Shown one piece after another: positions 44,838 to 55,121 of a stretch of 64,000 nucleotides of DNA (position 1 is the first letter of the stretch; every line of letters starts with the position of its first letter). This stretch comes from Bradyrhizobium semiaridum. Its GTDB lineage: Bacteria > Pseudomonadota > Alphaproteobacteria > Rhizobiales > Xanthobacteraceae. A program made the position numbers and the translations under genes. The stretch spans positions 1 to 64,000 of the forward strand of contig NZ_JAGKJJ010000022.1 of assembly GCF_020329505.1 (NCBI RefSeq), in the 5' to 3' direction. The notes under the pieces are model-generated. The model searched no databases. It was given only the letters and a program-made list of their open reading frames with translations, and had not been told where the DNA came from.

Positions 44838-45896
44838 ATGAAACAATTCCGCACCACGGTGATCCGCGCGGGGCTGGAAGCGCTGTACTTCTCCGGCGCG
44901 CATCTGCTGCTGCGGCCGATCTTCGCCGGCATCGGCGCCGTCTTCATGCTGCACCACGTCGGCCCGGCACGCTGTGAGGCGTTCCAGCCCAACCGGCATC
45001 TCGCGGTCACGCCGGACTTCCTGCGCGCGATGCTGATGCATCTTCGTGCTCTTGACATCGATATCATCAGCATGGACGAGGCGCATCGCCGCCTCACCGA
45101 ACGGAATTTCACCCGCCGATTCGCCTGCTTCACCGCCGACGACGGCTATCGCGACAACCGCGACTTCGCGCTGCCGGTGATGCGCGAATTCGGCGCGCCG
45201 CTGACCGTCTACATCACCAGCGATTTCGCCGAAGGCTGCGGCCGGCTCTGGTGGGTCGCGCTGGAGCGGGTGATCGCCGCAGCCCCCACAATCGAGGCGC
45301 CGATCGACGGCACCATGACTCGGCTCGACACGTCGACCGCGCCAGCCAAGCAGGCAGCCTTCAACCGCATGCATGGCTGGCTGCGCGCGCTGCCGGGTGA
45401 GCGGGAGATGCAGGCCGAGATCTCGGCGCTCTGCGCCCGCTACTGCGTCGACGAAGGCGGCATCGCGCGCGAGCTCTGCATGTCCTGGGACGAGCTGCGC
45501 GCGTTCGCCAAGGATCCGCTGGTCACGATCGGCGCGCACACCGTCACGCATTGCAACCTCGCCAAGCAGAGCGAGACCATGGCATCGTTCGAGCTGGCGA
45601 CCAGCCGCGCCCGGATCGAGGACGCATTGCAGCGTCCGGCGCTGCATCTCGCCTATCCCTATGGCGACCGGGCCGCCGCCGGGCAGCGCGAATTCGCGCT
45701 CGCCAGGTCGATCGGCTTCCGGACCGCGGTGACGACGCGGCCGGGCATGCTGTTTCCCGAGAGCGCCGACCATCTGACCGCGCTGCAACGCGTCTCGCTG
45801 AACGGTAACTTCCAGGAAGCGCGGCTGTTGCCGGTGCTGACCTCAGGCGCCGCCACCGCGGTCTGGAACGGCTTCCGCCGCATCGACGCGGCGTAG
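44838..45896 (+). CDS. Polysaccharide deacetylase (NodB-homology)
   Basis: Carbohydrate esterase family 4 protein (352 aa). ACFTADDGYRDNRD carries the paired aspartates (D101/D102), and IGAHTVTHCNLA the metal-binding H234-x3-H238; PALHLAYPYGDR is motif 3. It would remove acetyl groups from an N-acetylhexosamine polymer. A hydrophobic N-terminus (about 12-40) may anchor it to the membrane. A longer frame to 43620 is antisense to the OmpA gene and is rejected. Confidence 0.88.
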   Translation: MKQFRTTVIRAGLEALYFSGAHLLLRPIFAGIGAVFMLHHVGPARCEAFQPNRHLAVTPDFLRAMLMHLRALDIDIISMDEAHRRLTERNFTRRFACFTADDGYRDNRDFALPVMREFGAPLTVYITSDFAEGCGRLWWVALERVIAAAPTIEAPIDGTMTRLDTSTAPAKQAAFNRMHGWLRALPGEREMQAEISALCARYCVDEGGIARELCMSWDELRAFAKDPLVTIGAHTVTHCNLAKQSETMASFELATSRARIEDALQRPALHLAYPYGDRAAAGQREFALARSIGFRTAVTTRPGMLFPESADHLTALQRVSLNGNFQEARLLPVLTSGAATAVWNGFRRIDAA

Positions 45897-45925
45897 GCGT
45901 CCCTCTATCCGCTCACAAGCTCAGA

Positions 45926-46007
45926 AGCCCGAATGCAGCGAAGCGCAATCCGGGAAAACCGCCGCGAATAGTTTGCCCCCGGATTACGCTCGGCTCCATC
46001 CGGGCTA
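45926..46007. repeat. Inverted repeat, relative of 30110-30197
   Basis: AGCCCGAATGCAGCG at the left and CTCCATCCGGGCT at the right form an imperfect inverted repeat between the deacetylase and SDR genes; partly diverged from the copy beside apaG. Confidence 0.7.
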
Positions 46008-46089
46008 CAAGCTCCTCGCCTGCCCTCAGCTTGCTTGACACGCTCCCCGGCCGCGCCCAGAACCGCAGGCAATGCAAATGGAGGAACGC

Positions 46090-46890
46090 ATGTTCAAGGA
46101 TCTGTTCTCACTCAACGGCCGCGTCGCGCTGGTGACCGGCGGCTCGCGCGGCATCGGCAAGATGATCGCATCCGGCTTCCTCGCGCAGGGCGCGGCCCGG
46201 GTCTACATCACGGCGCGCAAGGCGGGGCCGTGCGAGGCCACGGCCCAGGAGCTCACCGCCGCCTATGGCGGCGAATGCATCGCGCTGCCGATCGACATCT
46301 CAACGGTCGAGGGCTGCAACAAGCTCGCCGCCGAGATCATCAAGCGCGAACCGAAGCTCGACATCCTCGTCAACAATGCCGGCGCGGCGTGGGGCGCGGA
46401 TTTCGACGAATTCCCGGAGAGCGGCTGGGACAAGGTGATGAACCTCAACGTCAAGTCGATCTTCTTCCTGACCAAGGCGCTGGCCAAGCCGTTGCGCGCC
46501 GCGGCATCGCATGAGAAGCCGGGCAAGGTGATCAACATCGCCTCGATCGACGGCATCTTCGTCAATCCGATGGAGACCTATTCGTACGCCGCCAGCAAGG
46601 CCGCGGTGATCCATTTGACGCGGCGGATGGCGACGCGGCTGATCAAGGACAACATCAACGTCACCGCGGTCGCGCCCGGCGCCTTCGCCTCCGACATGAA
46701 CCGCGCCGCGCGCGACCAGGCCGACGCGGTCGCGAAACGCGTCCCGGCGCGACGGATCGGTACCGACGAGGACATGGCGGGTGTCGCGATCTACCTCGCC
46801 TCGCGCGCCGGCGACTATGTGGTCGGCAACACCATCGCAGTTGACGGCGGCGTGGTCTATGCGACGGCAGGGCTCGAGATCGCGGGATAG
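46090..46890 (+). CDS. Short-chain dehydrogenase/reductase (FabG/RhlG-like)
   Basis: NADP-type SDR (266 aa): TGGSRGIGKMIASGFLAQGA, NNAGAAWGADFDEFPES, serine in INIASIDG and catalytic YAASK, C-terminal VVGNTIAVDGGVV. The insert after the Ser resembles RhlG-type reductases more than plain FabG. The ATG at 46090 follows GGAGG by 4 bases; an ATG 18 bp earlier is weaker. Substrate unknown. It is convergent with the box operon and not obviously part of it. Confidence 0.88.
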   Translation: MFKDLFSLNGRVALVTGGSRGIGKMIASGFLAQGAARVYITARKAGPCEATAQELTAAYGGECIALPIDISTVEGCNKLAAEIIKREPKLDILVNNAGAAWGADFDEFPESGWDKVMNLNVKSIFFLTKALAKPLRAAASHEKPGKVINIASIDGIFVNPMETYSYAASKAAVIHLTRRMATRLIKDNINVTAVAPGAFASDMNRAARDQADAVAKRVPARRIGTDEDMAGVAIYLASRAGDYVVGNTIAVDGGVVYATAGLEIAG

Positions 46891-46978
46891 GCAGCCTCAC
46901 GCCGGCAAAAAGAAAGGAGCGAGCCAGGGACCTGTTCGGCTCGCCCCTTTCGTGGCCTCTCCGGGAGGGAGAGGAGCG

Positions 46979-47012
46979 TTAGATCGTGAGGCCGGAATGC
47001 ATCACGATCTAA
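46979..47012. repeat. Inverted repeat between convergent SDR and boxB
   Basis: Perfect 11-base arms TTAGATCGTGA and TCACGATCTAA around 12 bases. No T-run follows, so it could be a processing or protein-binding site rather than an intrinsic terminator. Confidence 0.6.
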
Positions 47013-47113
47013 TCGGTGTCCTTGCGCACGATCGCCTTTGTCCGGACGGTGCTCGACCCACTGAAGTGCGATGAGATTTCGTTGGATCGTCACCGCCCTT
47101 TTGCTCCTTGTTT

Positions 47114-47159
47114 GAGCATGATCTTTCCGGAAACGCTTCGCACGTTTCCGGACCATGCT

Positions 47160-47160
<1 letters not shown>
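47114..47160. repeat. Stop-codon-linked palindromic repeat, copy E
   Basis: A slightly shortened copy of the 19159 family; on the minus strand the boxB stop TGA runs into AGCATGGTCCGG and the hairpin ends GATCATGCTC. Confidence 0.8.
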
Positions 47161-48611
<1,451 letters not shown>

Positions 48612-48649
48612 GGCGGGCCTCGCGTGTTGGAGCGATTTGCGTTGTGGTC

Positions 48650-48706
48650 GCGAATGGCGAGTAGCGAATCGAGCAGGGCCGGCTATTCGCCATTCGCTAT
48701 TCGCCT
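48650..48706. repeat. Inverted repeat between boxC and boxB
   Basis: GCGAATGGCGAGTAGCGAAT on the left is complemented, with a shift, by CTATTCGCCATTCGCTATTC on the right. Within the box mRNA it could form a stem affecting the relative amounts of boxC and boxB message. Confidence 0.6.
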
Positions 48707-48707
48707 C

Positions 48708-50396
48708 TTACACTCGCGTCATGTCGAATTGCGCCTTCTGACCGGTGCCGTAGCGGCGCAGCGCGCCCTCCTCGCCGACCGCGTTCGGCCGCTGGAATAT
48801 CCAGTTCTGCCACGCGGTGAGGCGCGAGAAGATCTTCGATTCCATGGTTTCCGGACCGACGAAGCGCAGATTGGCTTCCATGCCGGTGAGGCCGTCGGGC
48901 GAGAACGATGTGCGTTCCTCGAAGAACACGCGGACCTCGTCGTCCCAGTCGATGTCGTCGAGTGCGAAGGTGACGAGGCCGAGCTCTTCGGCCTCCTCCG
49001 CGTCGAGCGCCTTGCCGATCGCAGCCCGCGCCCGCTCCAGATCAGACGGGTCGGCCTGGAAGCGCGACTGCAGCCGGGTCAGGCCATGGCTCATCGGATA
49101 CGGACCGAAATTCATCGCGGTGAGCTCGATCGCCGGCGGCGGACGGTTGTCGCCCTGCTTCTGGCCGATCAGCATGTAGGAGCGGTCGGCGGCGAACACG
49201 AGTTCGGCCAGCGTACCGACGAAGCAGGAGCCGGGCTCGACCAGCGTCACCAGCGTGCGCGAGGTGACGTCGATGCGCTTGAGCACGCGCTTCCAGTAAT
49301 GCCTGATCTCGTTGACCAGCCAGTGCGTCTTGTTGGCGTCGAGGAACGCATCGTAGGACACGACGTTGGCGCGGTCGCCGTGGCTCTTGAACACCAGCAT
49401 CGCGATGCCGAGTTCGTTGAGGCGCAGATGCAGGATCGCGTCGTCGAGCTCGCGCGCGACCTGCAGCGGCCAGAACGCGGCGCCCTGCGCGATCATGCCC
49501 TCGATATCGGCGGGCGCCGCAGCCTCTGGCGCCTTGATCGAGATGGTGGCGATGCGGGCGTTGCGGTCGATATCGACGCTGACGAAATCGTAGCGGATCG
49601 CGCTGTCGTCGACGGTGCGGTTGAGTCTGGTCAGCGCAATGCCCTTGCCGGCGCCATTGCGCTTCGACTTCGCCGCGAATTCCTTGACGCGCTCGGCGAC
49701 CTTGCTCTCGAGTTTGGAGTTCGGCGCGATCTCGTCGACCAGCCGCCACTGCACGGCGCGCTTGCCCTTGATGCCTTCCTCGATGGTGCAGAAGTAGTCG
49801 GCGTGGTCGCGGCGCACCTTGCGCTTGTCGACCACGCGGGTGAGGCCGCCGGTGCCGGGCAGCACCGCGAGCAGCGGCACTTCCGGCAGCGCAACCGCAG
49901 CCGCGCCGTCGTCGGCCATCATGATGTGGTCGGTCGCGAGCGCCAGCTCATAGCCGCCGCCGGCCGCGGTGCCGTTGACCACGCAGATGAAGCTCTGGCC
50001 GGAATTCTCGCTGGAGTCTTCCAGGCCGTTGCGGGTCTCGTTGGTGAACTTGCAGAAGTTGACCTTGTGGGCGTGGGTCGCGCCGGCCAGCATGCGGATG
50101 TTGGCGCCGGCGCAGAACACCCGGTTCTTGCCCGAGCGCATCACCACGACTTTCACCTCGGGATGCTCGAAGCGCAGCCGCTGCACGGCGTCCGCCAGCT
50201 CGATGTCGACGCCGAGGTCGTAGGAATTGAGCTTGAGCTGATAGCCCTCGAATAGGCCGGCATTCTCGTCGACGTCCATCGTCAGCGTCGCGACGTCGCC
50301 AGCGACGTCCAGCTTCCAGTGCCGGTAGCGCTGTGGCTCGGTCTGGAAATCGATGTACTTCGCCCCGCCTGCAAGGACGCGATCGTCGCCAGCCAT
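48708..50396 (-). CDS. boxC: 2,3-Epoxybenzoyl-CoA dihydrolase BoxC
   Basis: Ring-opening enzyme (562 aa) with two crotonase-type domains, converting 2,3-epoxybenzoyl-CoA to 3,4-dehydroadipyl-CoA semialdehyde and formate. The first domain has RVFCAGANIRMLAG and VNGTAAGGGYELALATDHI; VDKRKVRRDHADYFCTIEEG is a BoxC-specific stretch. The ATG at 50396 has AGGGTGG upstream; a 15-codon longer frame would start inside the promoter. It has its own promoter with paired TGCA boxes. Confidence 0.96.
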   Translation of the reverse strand: MAGDDRVLAGGAKYIDFQTEPQRYRHWKLDVAGDVATLTMDVDENAGLFEGYQLKLNSYDLGVDIELADAVQRLRFEHPEVKVVVMRSGKNRVFCAGANIRMLAGATHAHKVNFCKFTNETRNGLEDSSENSGQSFICVVNGTAAGGGYELALATDHIMMADDGAAAVALPEVPLLAVLPGTGGLTRVVDKRKVRRDHADYFCTIEEGIKGKRAVQWRLVDEIAPNSKLESKVAERVKEFAAKSKRNGAGKGIALTRLNRTVDDSAIRYDFVSVDIDRNARIATISIKAPEAAAPADIEGMIAQGAAFWPLQVARELDDAILHLRLNELGIAMLVFKSHGDRANVVSYDAFLDANKTHWLVNEIRHYWKRVLKRIDVTSRTLVTLVEPGSCFVGTLAELVFAADRSYMLIGQKQGDNRPPPAIELTAMNFGPYPMSHGLTRLQSRFQADPSDLERARAAIGKALDAEEAEELGLVTFALDDIDWDDEVRVFFEERTSFSPDGLTGMEANLRFVGPETMESKIFSRLTAWQNWIFQRPNAVGEEGALRRYGTGQKAQFDMTRV

Positions 50397-50436
50397 TGGG
50401 CCACCCTTTATATCCGTTGTTCGTTTCTGCCTGATA

Positions 50437-50492
50437 TGCACAATAATGCATGTTTTTGATGCTGTCTAGCTCGGAATGCAAAAACATGCATT
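50437..50492 (-). promoter_or_regulatory. boxC promoter overlapped by a probable BoxR operator
   Basis: Two TGCA-N6-TGCA pairs (50437-50450 and 50477-50490) lie exactly 40 bp apart and are embedded in a perfect 14-base inverted repeat (AATGCATGTTTTTG at 50445-50458, complement at 50479-50492). On the minus strand TAGACA (50463-50468) and TATTGT (50440-50445), 17 bp apart, form a promoter lying between and over the boxes. BzdR/BoxR regulators are known to use TGCA-containing sites. Confidence 0.8.
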
Positions 50493-50548
50493 TTGTTTCA
50501 TGCTAGGAAATCATCCACTCGGTCAATGGCCTGGAGCGGCACTAAGGG

Positions 50549-51358
50549 TCAGGCCGCGAGCGTCTGGTCGTCGCGTAGCGCCGCTTTGGCGAAATCGGTG
50601 ATCGCTTCCAGCGTCACCGCCGGCGCCTCGCGGTGCGGCGAGTGGCCGGCGCCGGAAATCACCGCGACATCGACCGGGCAGTAGCACTCGTCTTTCGCGA
50701 TCTCGACCTGGCGCATCGTGCCGTATTGGTCGTCAACGCCCTGCACGATCAGCACCGGCACGCGGATATAGGCGAGGTACTCGGAGATGTCCCAATCGCG
50801 GAAGGCCGGATCGAGCCAGGCGTCGTTCCAGCCATAGAATGTGCCGTCGACGTTCTTGTGCCAGCGCGCCAACTTCTCTTTCAGGCTGGTGGTCTCATAT
50901 GCCGTCTTGATCTCGGCGATCGATTTCACCGAGATGTCCTCGACGATGAAATGCGGCGCGATCAGCGCGATGCCCTGCAGGCGATGATCCTGATGCGCGC
51001 CGGTATAGATCGCCGCGATCGACGCGCCGTCGGAATGGCCGACCAAGAGGCCACGGCGGAAGCCGATCCGGTCGAGCAGTTTTGGCAGCACGTCGAGCGC
51101 CTCGCGGTGCATGTAGTCGACCGGGCGCGGCAGCCTTGCCGGCGACGAGGCCCCGTAGCCGGCACGCGAATAGACGAACACGCCGGCGCCGGTCGCCGCC
51201 TGAAGCTTCTCGGGGAAATCGCCCCACAGCCCGACCGAGCCGAGGCCCTCATGCAGCATCACGATGGTCGGTGCCGCATCGGGTGATGGGCCGAGCATGC
51301 GGTATTCGAGCTCGGCGCCGTCGATGCTGAGGAAGCCTGATGGGTCTAGGTTCTGCAT
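50549..51358 (-). CDS. Alpha/beta-hydrolase of the box cluster
   Basis: A 269-residue alpha/beta hydrolase. VMLHEGLGSVGLWGDFPEKL gives the oxyanion-hole region, LLVGHSDGASIAAIY the nucleophile serine, VQGVDDQYG the acid and ISGAGHSPHRE the catalytic histidine. Genes of this type accompany box clusters in other proteobacteria; lactone or thioester hydrolysis during benzoate breakdown is a reasonable guess. It lies between the CoA ligase and the boxC promoter on the same strand. Confidence 0.85.
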   Translation of the reverse strand: MQNLDPSGFLSIDGAELEYRMLGPSPDAAPTIVMLHEGLGSVGLWGDFPEKLQAATGAGVFVYSRAGYGASSPARLPRPVDYMHREALDVLPKLLDRIGFRRGLLVGHSDGASIAAIYTGAHQDHRLQGIALIAPHFIVEDISVKSIAEIKTAYETTSLKEKLARWHKNVDGTFYGWNDAWLDPAFRDWDISEYLAYIRVPVLIVQGVDDQYGTMRQVEIAKDECYCPVDVAVISGAGHSPHREAPAVTLEAITDFAKAALRDDQTLAA

Positions 51359-51388
51359 GAGCTGGCTTTCCGAAGGTTATCCACGCCC

Positions 51389-51512
51389 CGTCGTCCTGGC
51401 GAAAGCCAGGACTCATACGCCGCAGCAGGTATTGTGAATGGCACTGGTTGATCGGGCATCACGCCACAACTGGCTCTTGGGGTAATGGGTCCTGGCTTGC
51501 GCCAGGACGACG
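51389..51512. repeat. Inverted repeat between ligase and hydrolase genes
   Basis: CGTCGTCCTGGCGAAAGCCAG... at the left and ...CTTGCGCCAGGACGACG at the right mark a ~124-bp element with inner hairpins. A relative occupies 58108-58230. Confidence 0.75.
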
Positions 51513-51520
51513 GATAGAAC

Positions 51521-53068
<1,548 letters not shown>

Positions 53069-53112
53069 GCCCCGCTCCTCAGACGCGTCACCGCTCTCTC
53101 CCGTGGATATAA

Positions 53113-53124
53113 GAATTATAATTC
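53113..53124. promoter_or_regulatory. AT-rich palindrome between bclA and boxR
   Basis: GAATTATAATTC is self-complementary and contains TATAAT on each strand, so it could be a shared -10 region or an operator. No TGCA pairs like those at boxC are found here. Confidence 0.5.
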
Positions 53125-53203
53125 ATACAAAGCCACTACATCGGCTTGCTGTCAATCCTCATCGGCACTATGTTTCCTGAAATGGCGCTTCGCAACGTGG
53201 ATC

Positions 53204-54112
53204 ATGACCGCAGATAACGATCCCGAATCCGGCTTCCTGGAGCAGCTTGGCCAGCGCGTGCGCACGATGCGCGCCCTGCGCGGCATGTCGCGCAAGGTGC
53301 TCGCAAAAGTCTCCGGCATTTCCGAACGCTACATCGCCCAGCTCGAAAGCGGCAAAGGCAATGTCTCGATCGTGCTGCTGCGCCGTGTCGCAGGCGCGAT
53401 GGGCGCGCATCTCGAGGATCTCATTCCGTCGAGCGAACCGATCCCAGACTGGTCGGTGATCCGCGACCTGCTGCGCAAGGCATCGCCGGGCCAGATCGCG
53501 CAGGCCAAGGACATCCTCGCCGGCAGCAGTCCGCTCGCGCCGCGGCGCGCCTCGTTCTCCGGCATTGCGCTGATCGGCCTGCGCGGCGCCGGCAAGACCA
53601 CGCTCGGCCGGATGCTGGCGAAGAAGATCGGCTGGAGTTTTGTTGAGCTCAACAAGGAGATCGAGGCGCAGAACGGCCTCTCCGTCGCCGAGATCATCGC
53701 GCTGTACGGCCAGGAAGGCTTCCGCCGCATGGAGCAGGCCGCGCTGACGCAGCTTCTGGCACGGAAGGAATTGATGGTGCTGGCGACCGGCGGCGGCATC
53801 GTCTCGGAGGCGCTGACGTTCGACCTGATCCTGTCGTCGTTCTACACGATCTGGCTGAAGGCCGAGCCCGAAGAGCACATGGCCCGCGTGCGGCGTCAGG
53901 GCGACCTCCGCCCAATGGCCGACGACCGCTCGGCGATGGCCGAGCTGCGCAACATCCTGGTCAGCCGCGAGCCGCTCTACGCACGGGCGTCGGCGGTGGT
54001 GGATACCGCCGGGCTCAGCGTGGATGCGGCCGCGGCGCGGCTGATCGATTCGGTGCGGCCGGTGCTGCAGAACGAAGCGCGCAGTTTCGGGCTGCGCAGC
54101 GTGGCGCTGTAG
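53204..54112 (+). CDS. boxR: BoxR: XRE-type repressor fused to a shikimate-kinase-like domain
   Basis: Regulator (302 aa) of the BzdR/BoxR family that senses benzoyl-CoA. N-terminal XRE helix-turn-helix (about 15-72: VLAKVSGISERYIAQLESGK), a linker (about 75-115) and a C-terminal shikimate-kinase fold (about 118-290) with P-loop GLRGAGKTT and VLATGGGIVSE. In this family the kinase-like domain binds benzoyl-CoA as inducer and has no known kinase role. The ATG at 53204 is the first in frame after the divergent promoter region. Confidence 0.95.
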   Translation: MTADNDPESGFLEQLGQRVRTMRALRGMSRKVLAKVSGISERYIAQLESGKGNVSIVLLRRVAGAMGAHLEDLIPSSEPIPDWSVIRDLLRKASPGQIAQAKDILAGSSPLAPRRASFSGIALIGLRGAGKTTLGRMLAKKIGWSFVELNKEIEAQNGLSVAEIIALYGQEGFRRMEQAALTQLLARKELMVLATGGGIVSEALTFDLILSSFYTIWLKAEPEEHMARVRRQGDLRPMADDRSAMAELRNILVSREPLYARASAVVDTAGLSVDAAAARLIDSVRPVLQNEARSFGLRSVAL

Positions 54113-54122
54113 TCTCTATCCC

Positions 54123-54203
54123 CGTCATTGCGAGCGAAGCGAAGCAATCCATCTTTTCCGCGCGTACGGATGCATGGATTGCTTCGCTTCGCTCGCAATG
54201 ACG
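54123..54203. repeat. Perfect 30-bp inverted repeat after boxR
   Basis: Thirty-base arms beginning CGTCATTGCGAGCGAAGCG are perfectly complementary around a 21-base spacer. It lies between the convergent boxR and IclR genes and could fold into a very stable bidirectional hairpin. Confidence 0.9.
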
Positions 54204-54225
54204 ACGCGGCTCAGAGGCGAACCGT

Positions 54226-55011
54226 TTACAGCAACCGGCTCCTCACATCCGCCGCGCCCTCGCGCAGCAGCGGCAGGAAGCGGTCGATCAGTTCCTGCTT
54301 CGGCACGCGGTCGACGTGCGCGCCCATGTTGATCGCGGCGACGATGGTGCCGTCGTAGCGGCGCACCGGGACCGAGATCGATCGAAAATGCGGCTCGGCC
54401 TCGCGATCGACCAGCGAGTAGCCCTGCGCGCGATCAGCGATGATGGTGGTGAGGAGTTTGTTTGGATCGGTGACGGTCTGCGGCGTCACGGCTTCGCGGC
54501 GCATCGCCTTCAGCCGCGCGGCCAATTCTTCATCGTCAAGCCGTCCGAGCATGGCGCGGCCGACCGAGGTGCAGAACGCCGGCAGGCGATAACCGATGTC
54601 GAGACCGCCGGAGTACACCCGCGTCGGACTCGAACGCGCGACGAACACGACGTCGTCGCCGTCGAGCAGCGCCAGCGAGGCGATCTCCTGCGCTGCAGTG
54701 GCGATGCGGTCGAGCACCGGCTGCAGCACCGTCACCACCTGGTTGGATTGCAGGAAGGAACCTGCCAGCGTCAACACATGCGACGTCAGCGTGAACAGCT
54801 TGCCGTCGGTCGCGACGAAGCCGCCATGCGCGAGCGTGAACAGGATGCGGCGCGCGGTGGCGCGCGGCAAATCGGCGGCGCGGGCGAGATCGCTCAAGGT
54901 CGCAGGCCCCGTCACGGTGCCGAACACTTGGAGCAGACGCAGGCCGCGATCGAGGCTCTCGACGAAATCGGTGGCGCGCTCGTCCTGATCGGTCCGCTTC
55001 AGCTTGGGCAT
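54226..55011 (-). CDS. IclR-family transcriptional regulator, second
   Basis: A 261-residue regulator: winged helix (about 17-75: VESLDRGLRLLQVFGTVTGP, then LPRATARRILFTLAHGG) and effector domain (about 90-250) with LPAFCTSVGRAMLGRL and YSLVDREAEPHFRSISVPV. This subgroup includes PcaR/PobR-type regulators of aromatic degradation. The ATG at 55011 has GGAAG upstream and is preferred to the TTG at 55035, which lies inside an operator-like palindrome. Divergent from the Rieske oxygenase, its likely target. Confidence 0.93.
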   Translation of the reverse strand: MPKLKRTDQDERATDFVESLDRGLRLLQVFGTVTGPATLSDLARAADLPRATARRILFTLAHGGFVATDGKLFTLTSHVLTLAGSFLQSNQVVTVLQPVLDRIATAAQEIASLALLDGDDVVFVARSSPTRVYSGGLDIGYRLPAFCTSVGRAMLGRLDDEELAARLKAMRREAVTPQTVTDPNKLLTTIIADRAQGYSLVDREAEPHFRSISVPVRRYDGTIVAAINMGAHVDRVPKQELIDRFLPLLREGAADVRSRLL

Positions 55012-55021
55012 GGCTTCCGGC

Positions 55022-55098
55022 TTTGAACGGTTCAAAAATTGCGCTTGCTGTCCCTAACGGACATGGCATAATTCGCACATTCGTTCAATAGGCGAACA
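55022..55098. promoter_or_regulatory. Operator-like sites between IclR and Rieske oxygenase
   Basis: TTTGAAC-G-GTTCAAA (55022-55036) is a perfect 7-1-7 palindrome. A second, looser site lies at 55083-55097, with GTTCAAT and GCGAAC half-sites of similar sequence. Their ~60-bp spacing and the divergent layout fit an IclR regulator controlling both genes. Confidence 0.65.
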
Positions 55099-55121
55099 AA
55101 TCCAAATCAGGAGACGCCGCC

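Noticed and set aside
43620..45896. A 758-codon plus-strand frame that would fuse a long N-terminus to the polysaccharide deacetylase.
   Set aside because: The first ~406 codons are antisense to the OmpA/BON gene and have shadow-like composition; the deacetylase has its own ATG at 44838.
53204..54112. A biosynthetic shikimate kinase.
   Set aside because: The kinase-like domain follows an XRE DNA-binding domain and lies beside box genes, the BoxR arrangement.
54123..54203. A CRISPR unit.
   Set aside because: It is a single inverted repeat, not spaced direct repeats, and no cas genes are present.
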